A stretch of 64,000 nucleotides of DNA, from positions 23,887,719-23,951,718 of the forward strand of contig NW_019211459.1 in assembly GCF_002443255.2 (NCBI RefSeq), given 5' to 3'. This DNA comes from Varroa destructor. Lineage: Eukaryota; Arthropoda; Arachnida; Mesostigmata; Varroidae. Every line of letters starts with the position of its first letter. Position 1 is the stretch's first letter. This document shows positions 27,201-38,019 of the stretch, one piece after another. Below the pieces are notes generated by a model. That model was not told the origin of the DNA, did not search any database, and saw nothing but the letters and a program-made list of their open reading frames with translations. The position numbers were made by a program, and so were the translations under genes.

Positions 27201-27702
27201 TAAAATTAATGATTTCGTATGTGATTAATATTTCTTCGTATGCAAATGTATGTTACGTTTTGGTGCATTTCTCATATTATTCGAACGGTCATGAAGGATA
27301 ATTCAAATGGTACTATCCCGTTAGAAAAAAAAAGATTAAATTTGTTGTGATTAGACAGAGATTACCAAAGATGAGCGTCTAAGCTTATATTTTGCCCAAC
27401 TGCAAAGAGACCTTTGACTCAACCTACATAGATGACCTTTTTTTTTATATAAATAATTTAGCTAAACAGGCCATTACGTTTCCTGTCTATAAAGGCTATA
27501 GCAGACAGTCTTCCACAGAATTGCTTGTATGTCTACTTGCAGACTTCTCATCTGGGGCCTATTGGAGATGTCATGGAACACGTATCCCTCAACTGTATTC
27601 TCCTCACTTATCTTACACGCGTGTCATTTGACCGTACTGAGTTGTCTCTGGTTCCTTTGGCCGCGAAAGACTCGGTTAATACTTAAGTCAAAGAAGGAGT
27701 AA
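24279..27702 (+). CDS. ALG3: ALG3 dolichyl-P-Man alpha-1,3-mannosyltransferase, complete (7 exons)
   Basis: Transfers mannose from dolichyl-phosphate-mannose to Man5GlcNAc2-PP-dolichol, the first lumenal step of N-glycan precursor assembly (GT58 family, multi-pass ER membrane protein). Exons: 24279-24429, 25237-25392, 25670-25922, 26166-26353, 26503-26638, 26994-27185 and 27543-27702. Join phases are 1, 1, 2, 1, 2 and 2, giving 411 residues (human about 438). Family motifs in order: YTEIDW across the first join (residues 51-56), [12 protein letters not shown] (78-89), [15 protein letters not shown] (exon 3), SVKMN (exon 4), SFDLGR at the exon 4/5 join, [14 protein letters not shown] (330-343) and SWNTYPST (exon 7). 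N68-G-T is a possible glycosylation sequon. The tail KSKKE-stop places lysines at -3 and -5, a dilysine-type ER retrieval signal. Exon 6 has two in-frame acceptors 6 nt apart (26988 or 26994). No defects were seen. Confidence 0.96.
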
Positions 27703-27796
27703 TGGAAATATTAAAAAACATAAAGTATACCGGAAGGCTCAGTCGGTTATTTTTTACTATTATTCATCCATCACGTGAACTACCCGTCATTGAAGT

Positions 27797-27802
27797 AATA
27801 AA
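27797..27802 (+). terminator. Probable polyadenylation signal of ALG3
   Basis: AATAAA 95 nt after the ALG3 stop codon, in AT-rich DNA. Motif and spacing only. Confidence 0.5.
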
Positions 27803-27809
27803 AATAACA

Positions 27810-30800
27810 TGACGATACAAAATCATCACATCACCATTGAAATGTTTTTGTTTCTAAACATATTACACCTGCCTATTTATTGACATTTACGTAGCGAGTT
27901 CTGCTGTGTAAATGATAGTGTTTGATACGATAATTGCGAATGTTGTTTGATTTTTATTAATATGTATGCTACATAATGACAGTGGAATGAAAGTGTAAGT
28001 GATATAAAACCTTTGTCTTCGTATAAGAAATTTTAGGATATTCAAAGTAAGTCAGTTCTGCTTGTGATCAGCTAATAACGATCGTTTGAGCTATCGCACA
28101 TCGACATTATTATGATGGAATAGAACACAATTCTATTGGTTATGTCGAAGATTTTAGACAGATGAAAATTTAACTATGAAAATATTACTTGCGTAAAGTG
28201 CGTATACACAGAGATGCTTTGGTATGTATGCACCATCATTCGAAGTCGCTTACTTAGTACATATGCTCTATTAGCATATGGTACATTAGGTGTAAGTAAT
28301 TTGTATGTTCCCGTTGTCGACAAACAGAGGTTGTGAAATTATGAAAAGCGTTACGACGAAGCTATCGCCATCACCACATGTTTTTTATGAATTTTGACAC
28401 TTTTTGTAAATGCAGCCTTTCGAACGCTTAATCGATGGCGGGTTACCTTAAATTTCCGTCATGTGTAGATAATGGAGTGCATGGAACGTGCACATTTGCA
28501 TATGTATAGCACCTGCATAAAAATATGTTGGGGATCACTTACAGAGTTTATCGAATTTATCCCCAAAACAGCAAGGTAAAAGATGAAAGACAGGAAAAAA
28601 AATGTTTAAAAAAAATGATTTATTAGTAGACTCAGCGCGGATCAACTGGTGGAGTACAACATTTACTTTATGCGTTTACTGTTTATGTAATTTTTACAAA
28701 TGTTTTTAGACTGTATTTTTCTAATGATCCAGTTAGGTCATCCTTCTTATGTTCAAATAACCACATTACATCTAGCAGAAACAGTACAGCATAGCCATTT
28801 GCCATGAGAAGAATGGCTGAAAGACGGACTACTAAACAAAATTATTTTTTTTTACCAGAAAATATCTAAAATATATAAAAGAGGCACACGTGATTGCTTA
28901 TATGCGTTACTATTGTCTTTTGGCCAAGTACAGGAAAATAGTCATAAACAAGGATTTAAGATGAATACTTCCTTAAACAACTGCGGTGCAGCTACCCAAA
29001 ATAACAAAAAATACATGAATTTTTACCTTAAAAATGTTAAAGCAACCTACTGAATTCGATGGATTTCGTTCACTTCAAAAGCAGTCACAAAAACCTAACA
29101 GCGTCAATTTATGCATCAATTTGCAATGTATCCATACACTTATCAAGACAAATAGTAAGGAAACCTTGCTGCAATGAATTAGCTAAAACTTAGAAGTATC
29201 GAATACTTATTGCCTTGTTGTAGTTTATTAAGTCAACTTTTGGGTAGTTTGTATTTTAAGATTTCATTTACTATGATGTTTCCATTGGGGCACATCGGGG
29301 GTCCAATATATTACGAAATAGTTCTTAAGCTGTTTACGACGCCCAAACAGAACGTTGAATTGAGATAGTGTAAGAAGCTTGAAAATGGAAAGTGGATGCG
29401 GCTGACAGGAACGATTTACAACGAATTAGACAGATAGCATTGTTAAATTTTCGTCTAAAAATAAAAAAAAGTCTGAGACTATAGAAAGTGTAGTCAATGA
29501 GAAACTTAAAGGCTAGTCATTTATAATTGTATTTTCTATTGTATGACATATGATGTACAATAAAGATATGAAAACATCTTGTGAGAATTTAATTTGCATT
29601 TATTACGTAACTTAACTCAGAAGTCATGGATCTCTTTAGTAATGTGTGACACAGCAAATTGGCCACGAAAAAACTGCAGTGCTTATCTTTAGCTTGGTCA
29701 AAAACACCCAAAATAGAGATTATTTTCTAGATTGTTTAGAATAAATGTTAATATGTGATTCTAAGCACATACAATGACAGACACATCCTTCGGAACATAC
29801 ACTATGGCAATAATCAATGTGTGATGGGTTTCTGTACAAGAATATCTATTATGTTTATTGAGTCATGCATATTTATTATGGACTTTTTTAATATTCTAGA
29901 AAGAATCTACCACCATAAACATTTGAAACTGATCTAGAAAGTATGAGTGTAAACAAAGATTATTATTAATAACTTTTTCTTAATTATGTATATTTCTGAA
30001 TTCGATCAGTATGGTCGATAATTTAAATACAATCTCGCGGAGAATTGTAACATACGATCTTCTAAAAGGAAATCCAACATAAACGAGAGTAGGAACTTTT
30101 CATCCATTTATATATGCCGGCACCACACAAATTATGATCGCAATATTCGCCGATTTCAGTTTACATTTGCTTTTCGTTGTAGCGTAAGATAGATCAAGAC
30201 TCTCTACAAGTTAGATCAATCAACCCTATAATTTGTTCTTCATGCGACTTACGGGACCTCAATGAAAGTCGACTCGGTCTTATTTGCAGAGAAATTGCTT
30301 ATATATTCTGGCAGAAATGAAAGATATCTCTAGTTAATGGTCGTTAAACATAAAGCTGTGATGTTATTTCGAATAATCTTTTTCAATTCATTAAATAGCT
30401 AAAACATTTTGTTATAATAATATAAAGTTATATANNNNNNNNNNNNNNNNNNNNNNNNNNNNNNNNNNNNNNNNNNNNNNNNNNNNNNNNNNNNNNNNNN
30501 NNNNNNNNNNNNNNNNNNNNNNNNNNNNNNNNNNAGATAGTGTTTCGTCCATATTTTACTAAAATTAAAGTATATATATATATATATACTATCTTAGGTT
30601 GCTTGCATAGCAAAGTTAAATTAATTTATGTACTGCGTACCTTTTTACTATAAAATCATACTCAATAAAAATTATCATAACAAACAAGTAAACAATTATT
30701 TGAGTGTTAATTACTATGGTAGGTAACCTTATAATCTTATGATGATTGACCTCCTATTAATATATTATTTGGAACCGGTTAATACATCAACACACACACT

Positions 30801-31198
30801 AATTATCCTTTTATTTTGACACAAGATCTATTTAATTCATGTTGCACTCGACCGGTGAAATATAATCCATAAAAAACGTAAATAGTACTGACTGTATTCT
30901 TTTTGCAACTAATATAAGCCTATTTAAAATGGCAGCTTTAGCTCCGTTTTCCGATTAATAACTGCTACAGATAGAGGCAATGCTAATGCTTTACATTCAA
31001 GCCGTGTCTTACGCAGGTCTATTTGTTTAACGCACTGAGATTCTTTAATGAGTTCTTTTTTTTTTTTTAGCTTTTTCAACTAACATGAACACGGCAGGTT
31101 TTATCTTCTTCGTCGATCTTCAGGCTTTTTCCGCCACTCGCAAGGTTAGGCATTCGTCGCATTTTCTACCAGTGATTCGATAATGTCGTCACTTCCTT
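27810..31198. other. Noncoding stretch with assembly gap
   Basis: Very AT-rich DNA with no supported gene, carrying poly-A/T runs and TA tracts. An assembly gap (30435-30534) interrupts it, and a (TA)n tract lies at 30571-30590. Confidence 0.55.
30435..30534. other. Assembly gap of 100 N
   Basis: Exactly 100 unknown bases, preceded by TATATA and followed within 40 bases by a (TA)n tract. The round size suggests a placeholder of unknown true length, so an open frame drawn across it is meaningless. Confidence 0.99.
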
Positions 31199-31631
31199 CT
31201 ATAGTGGAGAAAACTGAAGTATTTTAGCTTCAAATCCTGTTTGCCAATCCCTGTCACTGTCGTCTCCGTTAGTGATGTATAATCGAATTAGTTGCGAGCT
31301 TAGTCGCATTGCTTCTGCAACAATGGAACTATTATGGATGGAGTAGCATCGACTGTGTCCATAGTATAGTTCTGAGCTAGACTTTGGCTATCGTAAACCT
31401 GCCTTGTTATCGTCTCCTGGTTGGGACAGTATTGTGCTCACCAACTGCTACGGTTATCCGACTTTCATCGGCTTCTTTTTCTAAACGCTTGAATAGATCG
31501 AGAAGCCGTGTAGTTGAAATAACTGTATCCGCTAAGGCACCTCGCGTTCGAATTATGAAATCAAGGCCGGTTGAAATGATGCAATCTGATACAATCTGAA
31601 TAATATCAGACAAATGGGTTGCTCTATTCAT
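31199..31631 (-). CDS. Unrecognised small two-exon gene (101 aa)
   Basis: The first exon (31631-31442) runs from an ATG for 63 codons plus one base and ends at a strong donor (GTTG|GTGAGC). After a 127-nt intron, the second exon starts at 31314 behind a good acceptor (ccattgttgcag). It continues in the same phase for 37 codons to TAG at 31201-31199. The joined 101-residue product is helix-rich and hydrophilic (segments LLDLFKRLEKEADESR and AMRLSSQLIRLYI), with no obvious signal peptide or membrane segment. I do not recognise the family. Just past the stop, another frame reads STIEGSDDIIESLVENATNA to a stop, so the true 3' end may involve a further splice or a frameshift. An upstream in-frame TGA supports the ATG or a nearby acceptor as the exon start. 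Confidence 0.45.
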
Positions 31632-31639
31632 TGTAGTGT

Positions 31640-33140
31640 ATGCCCGACCTAATGGTCACAGCTGAGTGGGGATTATTGTAGATTCGGCAGTTTTGACAAG
31701 CATGGCACGAGACAACGATTATAAGAAGAACTCCCTTACAGTTGTATTACTGTATGTTTAACTTTGTTCACAAGAAATAGGCTTAGGCTGATTATTATAA
31801 AACGAACCCTGCCGTAAACATATGCGCTGATATTATCTAGTTAGCTAGCTTAAAGCCGGAGTGGATGCACATACCTGCGACAACGTTGTAGAAGCTTTAA
31901 ATCAGTCTCAGTTAGATAACGACCGATTACAGATCTTTGTTTTTACATTACATTGTTTGTCTATTTGTCGATTTTTTATAGACCTTTTTTCATGTTTACT
32001 GTCGCGTTTAGCGTGTACGAATTATTACTGAGCATAATTCATATCAATCTATATTTAATAATAATCAATTTAGTTCGGAACACTGATTTTACACGCATTT
32101 TCATCGATGTCTTAATATGATATAATCTACGGTTCGCAATCGTTAACTTGCTGGCCCTCAACGTTCCTGGAATTACTTTTTTGTCCGTCGTCAATTCTGG
32201 TATTTTATTTATCAATACAATGTACAGTTCACCCATGAATGAAGCAGATCTTCCGTTAAGCATTTCGTTCCTCATTGTATAGAAGATACTGGCACCAATT
32301 GCACTTGACGTTTATCAACCTTGTCTGTTTAAGAGAGTGATCGCCAGGCCTAATCAGGTACCATATCTAAATGATTCGAACTTTACGTCCAGTGTTGGCA
32401 TCAAATATTGCCTCATCCATATAGCTCGCCTCCAGCACAAAACTGCGTCTACGTAGGGTTTCAAACCCAGATCACGACGTATCTTTAAATTTTAATCACA
32501 GATGATTATTGTTGAATTGAACATAAATATTTATCTCTATAGCTATAGCACCGAAGAAATCGGAACTTCAGTTTAACTTCAGTCATCCGCAGAACATCTC
32601 CATAGCTCTATGTTATCATTGTGATTTCGTAAGAAGGATAAAATGAGACTAGAAAACATTAGGAGTTAGCCGGCGTAACCGCCGTTCTCGAAATGATGAG
32701 ATGCGATTTACCATGAGCAGTTGCATTTGTTGAATACATGATGCTGTTTATATCCTAGTATATAACACTTGACAAGAAGCTGTTAGTGATGTCACAAACA
32801 AAATTGGCAAAAATAGCAAAAGAAAAGCGGACCCATAACGATAAGTAATGAACCGTCGACATCACGAATCTGTGTTGGGATGCGTCATTTTTCTCTACTA
32901 ACTTGATTGTCACAGTCTATGCTTTACTGTTGGGTTTTCGAAAAAGTATTTATCGCTTTCGTAGCTAGATAGCTGTAAAACCACGTATTTCAGGCATTAT
33001 GAGCCGCGATTATTTTATTTTATTTAGGCTGAGATTTAGCTGTGACATATGTGTTAAAGTTGTTCGAATACCTGGATTTACACTTATGATATAGCGTTTT
33101 GCAAATGAGTGAAATATATGCAAACATTACCTATATTTTA
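31640..33140. other. Noncoding stretch, no supported gene
   Basis: AT-rich spacer. A 78-codon minus-strand frame at 32039-32275 was inspected and not accepted. A palindromic GGGTTTCAAACCC lies at 32457-32469 without a convincing tRNA around it. Confidence 0.5.
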
Positions 33141-33208
33141 CACCCAAAAGGGTTGTCCAAGCCCATAAAAAAAGATGTGTTATTCAAAAAATGTCCTGAG
33201 CATAATTC

Positions 33209-33985
33209 TGTCGTATTCGTTTTGGAAATTTTGAAGTGAGATATGTTCTTCGTAGTAGTCAATCAATTACGAAAGAAGTTGATGGAGTTGTTGCAAAAGT
33301 TGAGCAAGGCCAATACATGGCTATTATGACATGGCGGAGGAACTTGACGTCCATCATTGGATGAGAGTTTCAAGGCATGGGAAAAAGCTAGTCTTAAAAA
33401 AAAAAGCTCGATGTTTGCACGCCGTACGAATTGATGCAGAAGAGTTCACTCGATTTTACTTTAAACTGCGAAATTCTGCGGTAACGCAACAAGGTTGAGC
33501 CATTGCCGAGCTGATTAATCACTGATAATGATAAGTGGACTGTATATGATAATAATAGTCAAATAAAAGAAAAGGTGCTTTACAATCTGTAGCAAAGTTT
33601 AGACTGATGCCAAATGGATTGAAAGGGAACTGTGCAATATGAGTTGCTGCCGTTTAGCTAAATCATTGGCTCAGACCTATGCTGTCGACTTTTAAGAAGA
33701 TAACAATAAGCCGTTGAAGAAAATCGACCAGAACTGTTAACCAGAAAGGGAGTCCTCTTCCACTATGACAACGCCAGGCCATACATTTTTAACTGAATGG
33801 GATACCTTGTTCCATCAGATTACTATCAGTTTCCGTCTCTGCAAAGCTTCCTTCTTGGTTTTAATTTAGTTTCAATAGAGAAGTGCAAAAAGCACTCGTT
33901 ACAATTTTTCCTTCAGAAATTACACATGTTTCACCGTGGTGGGATAGTGGCGTTACCGGAAAAATAGCAGAACGTCGCTGATATT
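33209..33985 (+). pseudogene. Decayed mariner (DD34D) transposase
   Basis: Mariner transposase motifs appear in order, all in one reading frame. They are RIRFGNFEVRY (33212-33244, linker after the DNA-binding domain), VVAKVEQ (about 33290), ITDNDKWTVYDNN (catalytic TGDEKW region, to 33556), KGTVQYELLPF (about 33620), AVEENRPELLTRKGVLFHYD (ending at the second catalytic aspartate, 33767-33769), PSDYYQFPSLQ (from 33812) and GGIVALPEK (about 33937). Many stop codons interrupt the frame. The first catalytic Asp is Asn (33527-33529), and only 16 codons separate the second and third Asp instead of 34, so the element is dead. The N-terminal helix-turn-helix part is missing or unreadable. A possible left terminus (AGGGTTGTCCAAG, near 33149) precedes it; no matching right end was found. 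Confidence 0.85.
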
Positions 33986-33999
33986 TAACTTAGTAACTT

Positions 34000-35580
34000 C
34001 TTCCGAAATATAAAAAATATTTGCAATTTCTGCTTAAAAACGGTCATTACGTTTCGAAATCTAATATAAAAAAGAACAGAGAGGTCGCTATCGTGGTGCT
34101 TCACAAGGCTGCTTCGAGACGTTTGCAACTAGTGGAGAAGAAAGAAGATAGAGCTCTTCGTAAACGCGTCGAAAATATCGATATTGTATATGTACGAATA
34201 TGTATATTCTGTATTGTTTTTTTACCTATATACAGAACATCAACAGTTGATCTGTAGACGAACAAGAACAACGCTAGTCTTTGTTTCAATCGTTCTACAT
34301 TCATTTCGACCATGTATAACTGTAACAATTGTTTTGTATATCAATATTTTTTTAACATGCTCTTATTTATTCGTGTACAGTCATATACGACATCCGTAAT
34401 TACGTTGTACGCCGGGCATATAATCCGATCAAATGTAATTTCACATTGCCATACACCATCACATGACAATCTGCTTTGCTTCCGATTGATTTGCAGGCAT
34501 ACACTTATAATGAATAGATATATACAATGATGGAAACGAAATGTTCTATTATGAAGTAATGCTTAAATGTTTTATGGCATTGCTTTCAATTTTGCTAGGA
34601 CGTTTTTGTTTTCATGATTCAAACGAGCCGCGGCTCATCTACGAAATCCGACTGTCGATGGTAATCAGGCTGGTGGCTTGTTGAATATTCAGTTCTTATT
34701 GTGACCAGGTACAATTCAATTTGACTCTCTCGAGAGTGTAGAGCTTTACGATTAAATAAGACCTAGTTTCGATAACGGTTTAATCAAACCATCACTGTTA
34801 AGGCTTGAACGATTGTGTTTTTCCTACTTTCGATAGTACTGATATAGTAGTATAGTATTCCTAGTTTCGATGATACTGATATAACGGCACGGAACTTCAG
34901 TGTTGAACATCACTAAGTTCACGTCTAATAACTACATATAAGTAATAATAATGTCACCTAATTGGACGCCGCACCAATTTCGGTATCCAAATTTCTTTAC
35001 TTGTCAAACGTGTTCTCACTTCTATTACCAACAAATACCGTCGCTTTTCGCGGAGTATGCGCTTTATCGGTTGTGATTAGAAGGGGTATGGTTGTTGTGG
35101 GCAACAGAAACAGAGAAGCTACGCACGACGAACGAATGACTTCTATACATCGCTGAATAGCGTACTCCGATACTGAAAAATAAAAAGCTTGAGTTCATAA
35201 AAAAAATGTGCAGCTCGAGTGCGTTATTCAATATTTTTGGCCGGTTTGAGCGCTGTTCTGGCTACAGTAACCTCGCAACACCTACGCATACATCGTCACT
35301 GCCCAGTATGACCCTTTATTCAAGCTAATATCTACTTTCAGACATATTTAATCTAGCCAATTCAATAAATCTGGACGGAAATCAGCTGGTTTCTCTTACA
35401 TAAATCAAAAATATAGAGATGCTCGATCATCAAGTCGAGTAATTGATAAGAGATTATCTGATTATGAGGTCCGATTATCTTTTTCGAGTACCTTTGATGT
35501 TCGTGTAGATTTTCGCTAGCTTACACCCTTCGAGTGAGACAAACATTTTTCTTGCTTCAATTTAATCAAATGATTCGACG
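34000..35580. other. Noncoding stretch with short tandem duplications
   Basis: AT-rich. A motif of the form CCTA-S-TTTCGAT followed by ACTGATATA occurs twice (about 34823-34846 and 34860-34883), with a partial third copy near 34762. A plus-strand frame from 34021 (Lys/Arg/Glu-rich, ending by a weak GTATAT donor) was not accepted as a gene. Confidence 0.5.
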
Positions 35581-35585
35581 CCGCT

Positions 35586-35848
35586 TCACATCCACCCTCC
35601 ACCGCCACCGGCCTCATGTCTGCCCCCTCCTCCACCTCCTTTGCCACCTCCAAGTTTCATAAGGATTTTTTTAAAACCTCCGCCTCTTCCGGTGCCACCA
35701 CCGCCGTCATTCATCTGAAATGTATTGGAAGGCGAAGATTGCAAAAATAATTACTATAGAAGGAACGCAGCTATAATACTTATATGAATATCGATCGATA
35801 TCTACGAATAAAAAAGAGGTAAATGGACAAGAAACGCAAAGATGACAG

Positions 35849-35891
<43 letters not shown>

Positions 35892-36814
35892 TATAGTTTT
35901 TTTCTAAGTATTAGTAAATGCCACGGTTTGTCTCTATCATTATCTTGACACAACGTGAGCTATCCTAGTCTATCAAAATATAATATGGGCAAAATAAGGT
36001 AGTGGGCTGTTTCAGTGTCACGGTTCACGGCCTACCTTCTTAATGATGTAGGTCTTTCCTTTTTTACTATGACGGTCGTTTCTTCCAGTGTGACCTCCAC
36101 CGCTGCCAAGCTTTTTGATAAGATAAGACTTACTCTCAGCTCCTCCACCTAAAAACAGAGCAAAAGAAAATTGAAGCTAAATTGATAACAAAAACTGCGA
36201 CTATACATCGATATCGAAAAGCTATTACAATTAGTTTTAATTATAACAGACTCAAATTACATTCAATCATAAAGCTATAAATAGTGTCAAAGCCTGTTTA
36301 ACCATATGCTGAAACAAGCAAAGAAATTAAAAGCTTAATATACATCGCAAGTTCGTAAAAATCATGTTTTTGCAGAGGAGAATCTTTACGTTAGAACGGG
36401 CATAAATATAAAAGTTAACATCGTGTGCGAAACACGACAGGATTAAGTTGAATAAGCTATTGTTGAAAACACGATTTTGGTTAAAAAGGCACATCCACCT
36501 ATTCCTAATATTAAATTTCACAGTTATTTTATCATCCGTCTGCTTGCCCGCCCAAACCGCCACTTCTCCACTACAAATTGGCTGAACTGCCCCTTTACTA
36601 ATTGGCAGCGCTAATCAGGTTAAAGTTGCCTGTCAGAACTAAGAAGCTTATAAGGGATGCCTCTGATTTTACCTGACCAACCGTCTTGTCCACTGCCCCC
36701 AACGCCATGTCCACCGCCGCCACTGGTGTCTTTAGCCACAATAACGAAAGTTTTGCTATGACCCCCACCGAAAGATCCAATCGCGAAGGTCATTAAGATC
36801 ACGACTAGTGGTAA
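35586..36814 (-). CDS. Glycine/lysine-rich probable secreted protein (3 exons seen, first exon missing)
   Basis: Three exons on the minus strand: 36814-36673, 36148-36036 and 35714-35586 (TGA stop). Good acceptors (tttgcag, tttttag, tttcag), donors GTAAAA and GTAGGC, and phases 0, 1 and 0 give 127 residues. The first seen exon opens with a hydrophobic run, LPLVVILMTFAIGSF, that looks like the core of a signal peptide. Its ATG must lie in a short upstream exon; a possible ATGATT|GTACGC is at 37136-37131. Each exon carries a Gly cluster beside a Lys-aromatic-aliphatic motif (HSKTFVIVAK, ESKSYLIKK, GKTYIIKK, GGFKKILMK), so the protein looks built from short repeats. The mature part is about a third glycine and strongly basic, with no cysteine. 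Cuticle, silk, cement or antimicrobial roles are possible, but function is not known. Confidence 0.75.
35851..35895. repeat. (TA)n microsatellite
   Basis: Near-perfect TA dinucleotide tract with one C interruption near its end, in the second intron of the glycine-rich gene. Confidence 0.95.
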
Positions 36815-36819
36815 CTGCA

Positions 36820-37785
36820 AAAAAAAAGAGCAGATTAGAACATAATCAGTGCGCGAGCAACTCAACAATCACTCAAATTATGTAACAATTGTTTGTATAT
36901 TCGCGCACTCAGCTAAACACACACAGTTGCTGCAGAGATAACGGGGTTTGTTGTTTGTCATCTTCAGGTTTTTGTGTTAAATTAGCACTGGAGAAATGAA
37001 CTATACCAAGTGAATTTATCGGTCAATATTATAGCTAGTTGCCTATCTGTAGCAAAATGGCGATCGTATTTTAATAGATGGCTAAGTATATCCTTTGCGT
37101 TATAATGACCACGATGAAGTTTTGGCGTACAATCATCAGTGTATCTCAATGAGATATTGATCTAAGATTAGCCAACGTAGCCCTGTGAGTGCTAGAAATC
37201 TATCCCAGTCATATACTGTGCTCTATCTGAGTGGTGGAGATTTTTGCTCCTAAAGTAGACGTTGCTAAAACCACTTTTGGTGGTTCGTCCATGCGAAAAC
37301 CATCCCCAAGAGCCTATCATAAGGACTAACTAACCAGGACTCGCATGCTGGCTGACCGGCCACTGATCGGCAAGTATCGTGCTGACAGCGCTGGTTTTAA
37401 AGGGGCGCCCGACGGACCTCAGTCAAAAAAGAAGAAAGGGTGAGATGCCTGCTAACCACCCGTTGAAGAAGCGACCGACAAAGAAATTTTCGGGGGCAAG
37501 CACCGCACGCAACAGTCCCCACCGTCACTGATACGGGTTCGACAAATTCCTAGGCATTAACCGCCACGTATCGCAGCCCTCCACTTACGCACCAAGCAGT
37601 ATACAATCCAAGAATACCCGCGATAAACGCAGTAGCTGTAGATCCCTGTAGATGATTCCCGATTCAGCGCTACGACATCAACTGCTGCCTAGAAGAGTGG
37701 AAAGAAGCAGAGAGCAAAGGTACTCTTAGCTATCTTAATTTCCAACGAGAGTAAACGTTAAGTCTGCATAGGTTATTTTAGATAT
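36820..37785. other. Spacer upstream of the glycine-rich gene
   Basis: No supported exon, though the missing first exon and promoter of the minus-strand glycine-rich gene should lie here. The part 37350-37700 is GC-richer than its surroundings. Confidence 0.4.
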
Positions 37786-37789
37786 CCTC

Positions 37790-38008
37790 TTAGTTTTGCT
37801 CAGCTTTAGCTTTTCTCTCCATCTCAACCATCTCTTTTTCCACTGTAGTCATCCAGATGCTAGTGAAGATCTTGATGCGAGGAACAAATCGCAGCTCGTT
37901 TATTGTTCGCCGGGATAAAACTTTTTCGCGGGCACGGACGCCAGCATCGACGGGAGTCCTTTTCAAACGCGCAGAATTCCATGCACCAGAAGTGCAGTTT
38001 TCGCTCAC
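37790..38008 (-). CDS. Weak candidate terminal exon, unrecognised
   Basis: A minus-strand frame of about 72 codons ends in the charged tail EKEMVEMERKAKAEQN and a TAA stop at 37790, in a GC-richer patch. The tail composition (alternating Glu/Lys with Met) is more like real helix than chance translation. The overlapping plus-strand frame is also open, no family was recognised and no partner exon was proved. Confidence 0.22.
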   Translation of the reverse strand: MSENCTSGAWNSARLKRTPVDAGVRAREKVLSRRTINELRFVPRIKIFTSIWMTTVEKEMVEMERKAKAEQN

Positions 38009-38019
38009 TTTCTTCCCAC

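Noticed and set aside
32039..32275. 78-codon minus-strand frame upstream of the small two-exon gene
   Set aside because: Considered as an upstream exon or paralogue, but no donor in the right place or reliable similarity could be shown.
32440..32480. GGGTTTCAAACCC resembling a tRNA T-arm
   Set aside because: It is a plain short palindrome; no A box or acceptor stem around it.
34021..34257. Lys/Arg-rich plus-strand frame right after the mariner relic
   Set aside because: Charged and helix-like but the donor is weak, no partner exon was found, and part may be mariner flank.
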